DNA of 15,830 bases from Deltaproteobacteria bacterium RIFCSPLOWO2_02_FULL_57_26. GTDB lineage: Bacteria > Desulfobacterota > Binatia > UBA9968. Made by a program: the position numbers and the translations under genes. The notes beneath the pieces were generated by a model, which did not search any database, was not told the DNA's origin, and saw nothing but the letters and a program-made list of their open reading frames with translations. The stretch spans positions 1 to 15,830 of the forward strand of contig MGSI01000153.1 in NCBI GenBank assembly GCA_001798455.1, read 5' to 3'. Positions within the stretch are counted from its first letter, which is position 1; every line of letters starts with the position of its first letter. Of this stretch, positions 14,842 through 15,830 are shown in pieces.

Positions 14842-15830
14842 ATGGAAGCCATACAAACACGAGTGAAGAATCCGCGAGAGACGGTTGTGGGGAAGTTAAA
14901 AGCGCTCCATACCGATGAGGAGTCTATTTACACGGGCTGTGTCATCAATTGCGGCGCGGGACATTGCCTGCTGAAGGTTAGACGCAAGAATGGGAAGATC
15001 ACGGCCATCGAGCCGGATGACCATTACAATCGGGGTGTGGGGCGTGAAGATAGCGTGCTGAATGACACAGATCTGATAAAGAACCGCCTCCAGCTAAGAG
15101 GCTGTCCCATGGGTTGGGTCTTCCACAAGCTGGCCACCACACCCGACCGCATCCTATACCCGTTGAAGCGCGTTGCGGGAAGCAAACGGATGGAGGGGCG
15201 CTACGAGCGCATTTCTTGGGATGAGGCGCTGGATCTGGTGGCGTCGAAGATGGAGGAGATAGTCGACAAATACGGACCGTACTCTATCACCACCGCCTAC
15301 CAGCCCAGTCCCGCCCTCGAGCGGCTTTTTGGCCTCTGGGGTGCGGGGATCGAGGGGTGGGGCTGGTGCTCGAAAGACCCCGGCCGGCTCGCGATGCACT
15401 TGATGGGTGGGGTGCCAGGGTGGTCGTACAATCAGACGTCGAACGATACCGCCGACGTGCTCATGAACAGCAAACTGATCGTACTGTGGGGCTTCGAGCC
15501 TACGATTAATCATTTCGGACCAGGCCATCAAGTGGCGTACTACCTCCGCATGGCGCGCGAGCGCGGCACTCCGGTGATCTGCATCGAGCCCCGCTACACG
15601 GTTGCTGCCGAGGTCTTGGCGGATCAGTGGATCCCGATCAAGCCCGGCACCGATACGGCGATGATGCTCGCCGTGGGCCATGTGGTGATCAGCGAGAATT
15701 TATACGACCGGCCCTACGTGGAGAGGTGCGTCGACCGTAGGGGTTTTGAGGAGTGGAGTGACTACATTTTGGGGAAAGATGACGGCACCCCGAAAACGCC
15801 CGAGTGGGCCGAGAAGATCTGCGGCGTTCC
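14842..15830 (+). CDS. DmsA-like molybdopterin oxidoreductase, catalytic subunit, N-terminal part (B2, 3' partial)
   Basis: The frame is open from ATG 14842 to the window end, giving 329 codons; GGGAG lies 6 bases before the start. It is a close paralogue of B1: in an 83-residue stretch across the FS0 site I count 64 identities. FS0 ligands are C33-x3-C37-x4-C42 and Cys88, with the same enlarged loop (EPDDHYNRGVGRED). The Mo-ligand region reads EGWGWC176S177KD, so the C-S pair is conserved. The IVLWGFEP, DQWIPIKPGTD and KTPEWAE blocks follow. No Tat signal is seen. It sits directly behind the DmsB-like subunit, an order reversed relative to dmsAB. Its C-terminal half lies beyond the window. 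Substrate unknown. Confidence 0.9.
   Translation, partial: MEAIQTRVKNPRETVVGKLKALHTDEESIYTGCVINCGAGHCLLKVRRKNGKITAIEPDDHYNRGVGREDSVLNDTDLIKNRLQLRGCPMGWVFHKLATTPDRILYPLKRVAGSKRMEGRYERISWDEALDLVASKMEEIVDKYGPYSITTAYQPSPALERLFGLWGAGIEGWGWCSKDPGRLAMHLMGGVPGWSYNQTSNDTADVLMNSKLIVLWGFEPTINHFGPGHQVAYYLRMARERGTPVICIEPRYTVAAEVLADQWIPIKPGTDTAMMLAVGHVVISENLYDRPYVERCVDRRGFEEWSDYILGKDDGTPKTPEWAEKICGV

Noticed and set aside
1..15830. Transposon, CRISPR array, tRNA or prophage remnants
   Set aside because: No inverted terminal repeats, spaced short repeats, tRNA-like cloverleaf or integrase/transposase motif was seen; the only repeats are paralogous coding blocks.

Overview
The window is a dense, one-strand gene cluster: ten coding regions on the + strand and no intergenic gap longer than about 100 bases. 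Six of the ten encode large catalytic subunits of the DMSO-reductase superfamily (molybdenum/tungsten bis-pterin enzymes), and the first and last are cut by the window edges. By eye the DNA is moderately GC-rich, starts are mixed ATG/GTG, and Shine-Dalgarno sites are mostly good. This points to a bacterium. The enzyme families and the DmsB-like ferredoxin suggest anaerobic or facultatively anaerobic redox metabolism, but the sequence does not fix the taxon.

Layout, left to right: A1 (end of a type II molybdoenzyme, 1-1355), A2 (complete type II, 1384-4107), a U32-family protein (4107-5189), A3 (type II, 5230-8034), YHS1 (67 aa, 8046-8249), B1 (DmsA-like, 8351-10912), YHS2 (67 aa, 10940-11143), A4 (type II, 11172-13988), a DmsB-like four-cluster ferredoxin (14070-14825) and B2 (start of a second DmsA-like subunit, 14842-window end). 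Spacings run from a 1-base overlap to 101 bases, so one operon, possibly with an internal promoter before B1, is the simplest reading. No stretch over 300 bases lacks a gene, and I see no tRNA, rRNA, CRISPR array, transposon or clear terminator.

The A proteins carry the N-terminal Fe-S motif, the asparagine/glycine-rich pterin-binding blocks and the C-terminal blocks of type II enzymes (NarG / ethylbenzene dehydrogenase / steroid C25 dehydrogenase relatives). They look closest to the ethylbenzene/C25 dehydrogenase branch, whose members hydroxylate hydrocarbon or steroid carbons with water as oxygen donor. The B proteins and the ferredoxin look like DmsA and DmsB. None of the complete Mo subunits, nor B2 (whose N-terminus is present), has a Tat signal, so the set appears cytoplasmic, unlike the well-known periplasmic members. 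No type II beta (EbdB/NarH-like) or gamma (heme b) subunit, no membrane anchor and no TorD/NarJ-like chaperone is present.

The unusual points are: two different Mo-enzyme families interleaved in A+B pairs; two equal-length YHS metal-binding proteins between them; a U32 protein with an extra C-terminal four-cysteine motif; a His-to-Cys change in the FS0 ligand set of A2; a Glu replacing a cluster cysteine in the ferredoxin; and strong A1/A2 nucleotide similarity. A reasonable hypothesis is a cytoplasmic, oxygen-independent oxidation/hydroxylation or reduction system with duplicated, substrate-diversified catalytic subunits sharing one electron-transfer subunit. The substrate cannot be read from the sequence.
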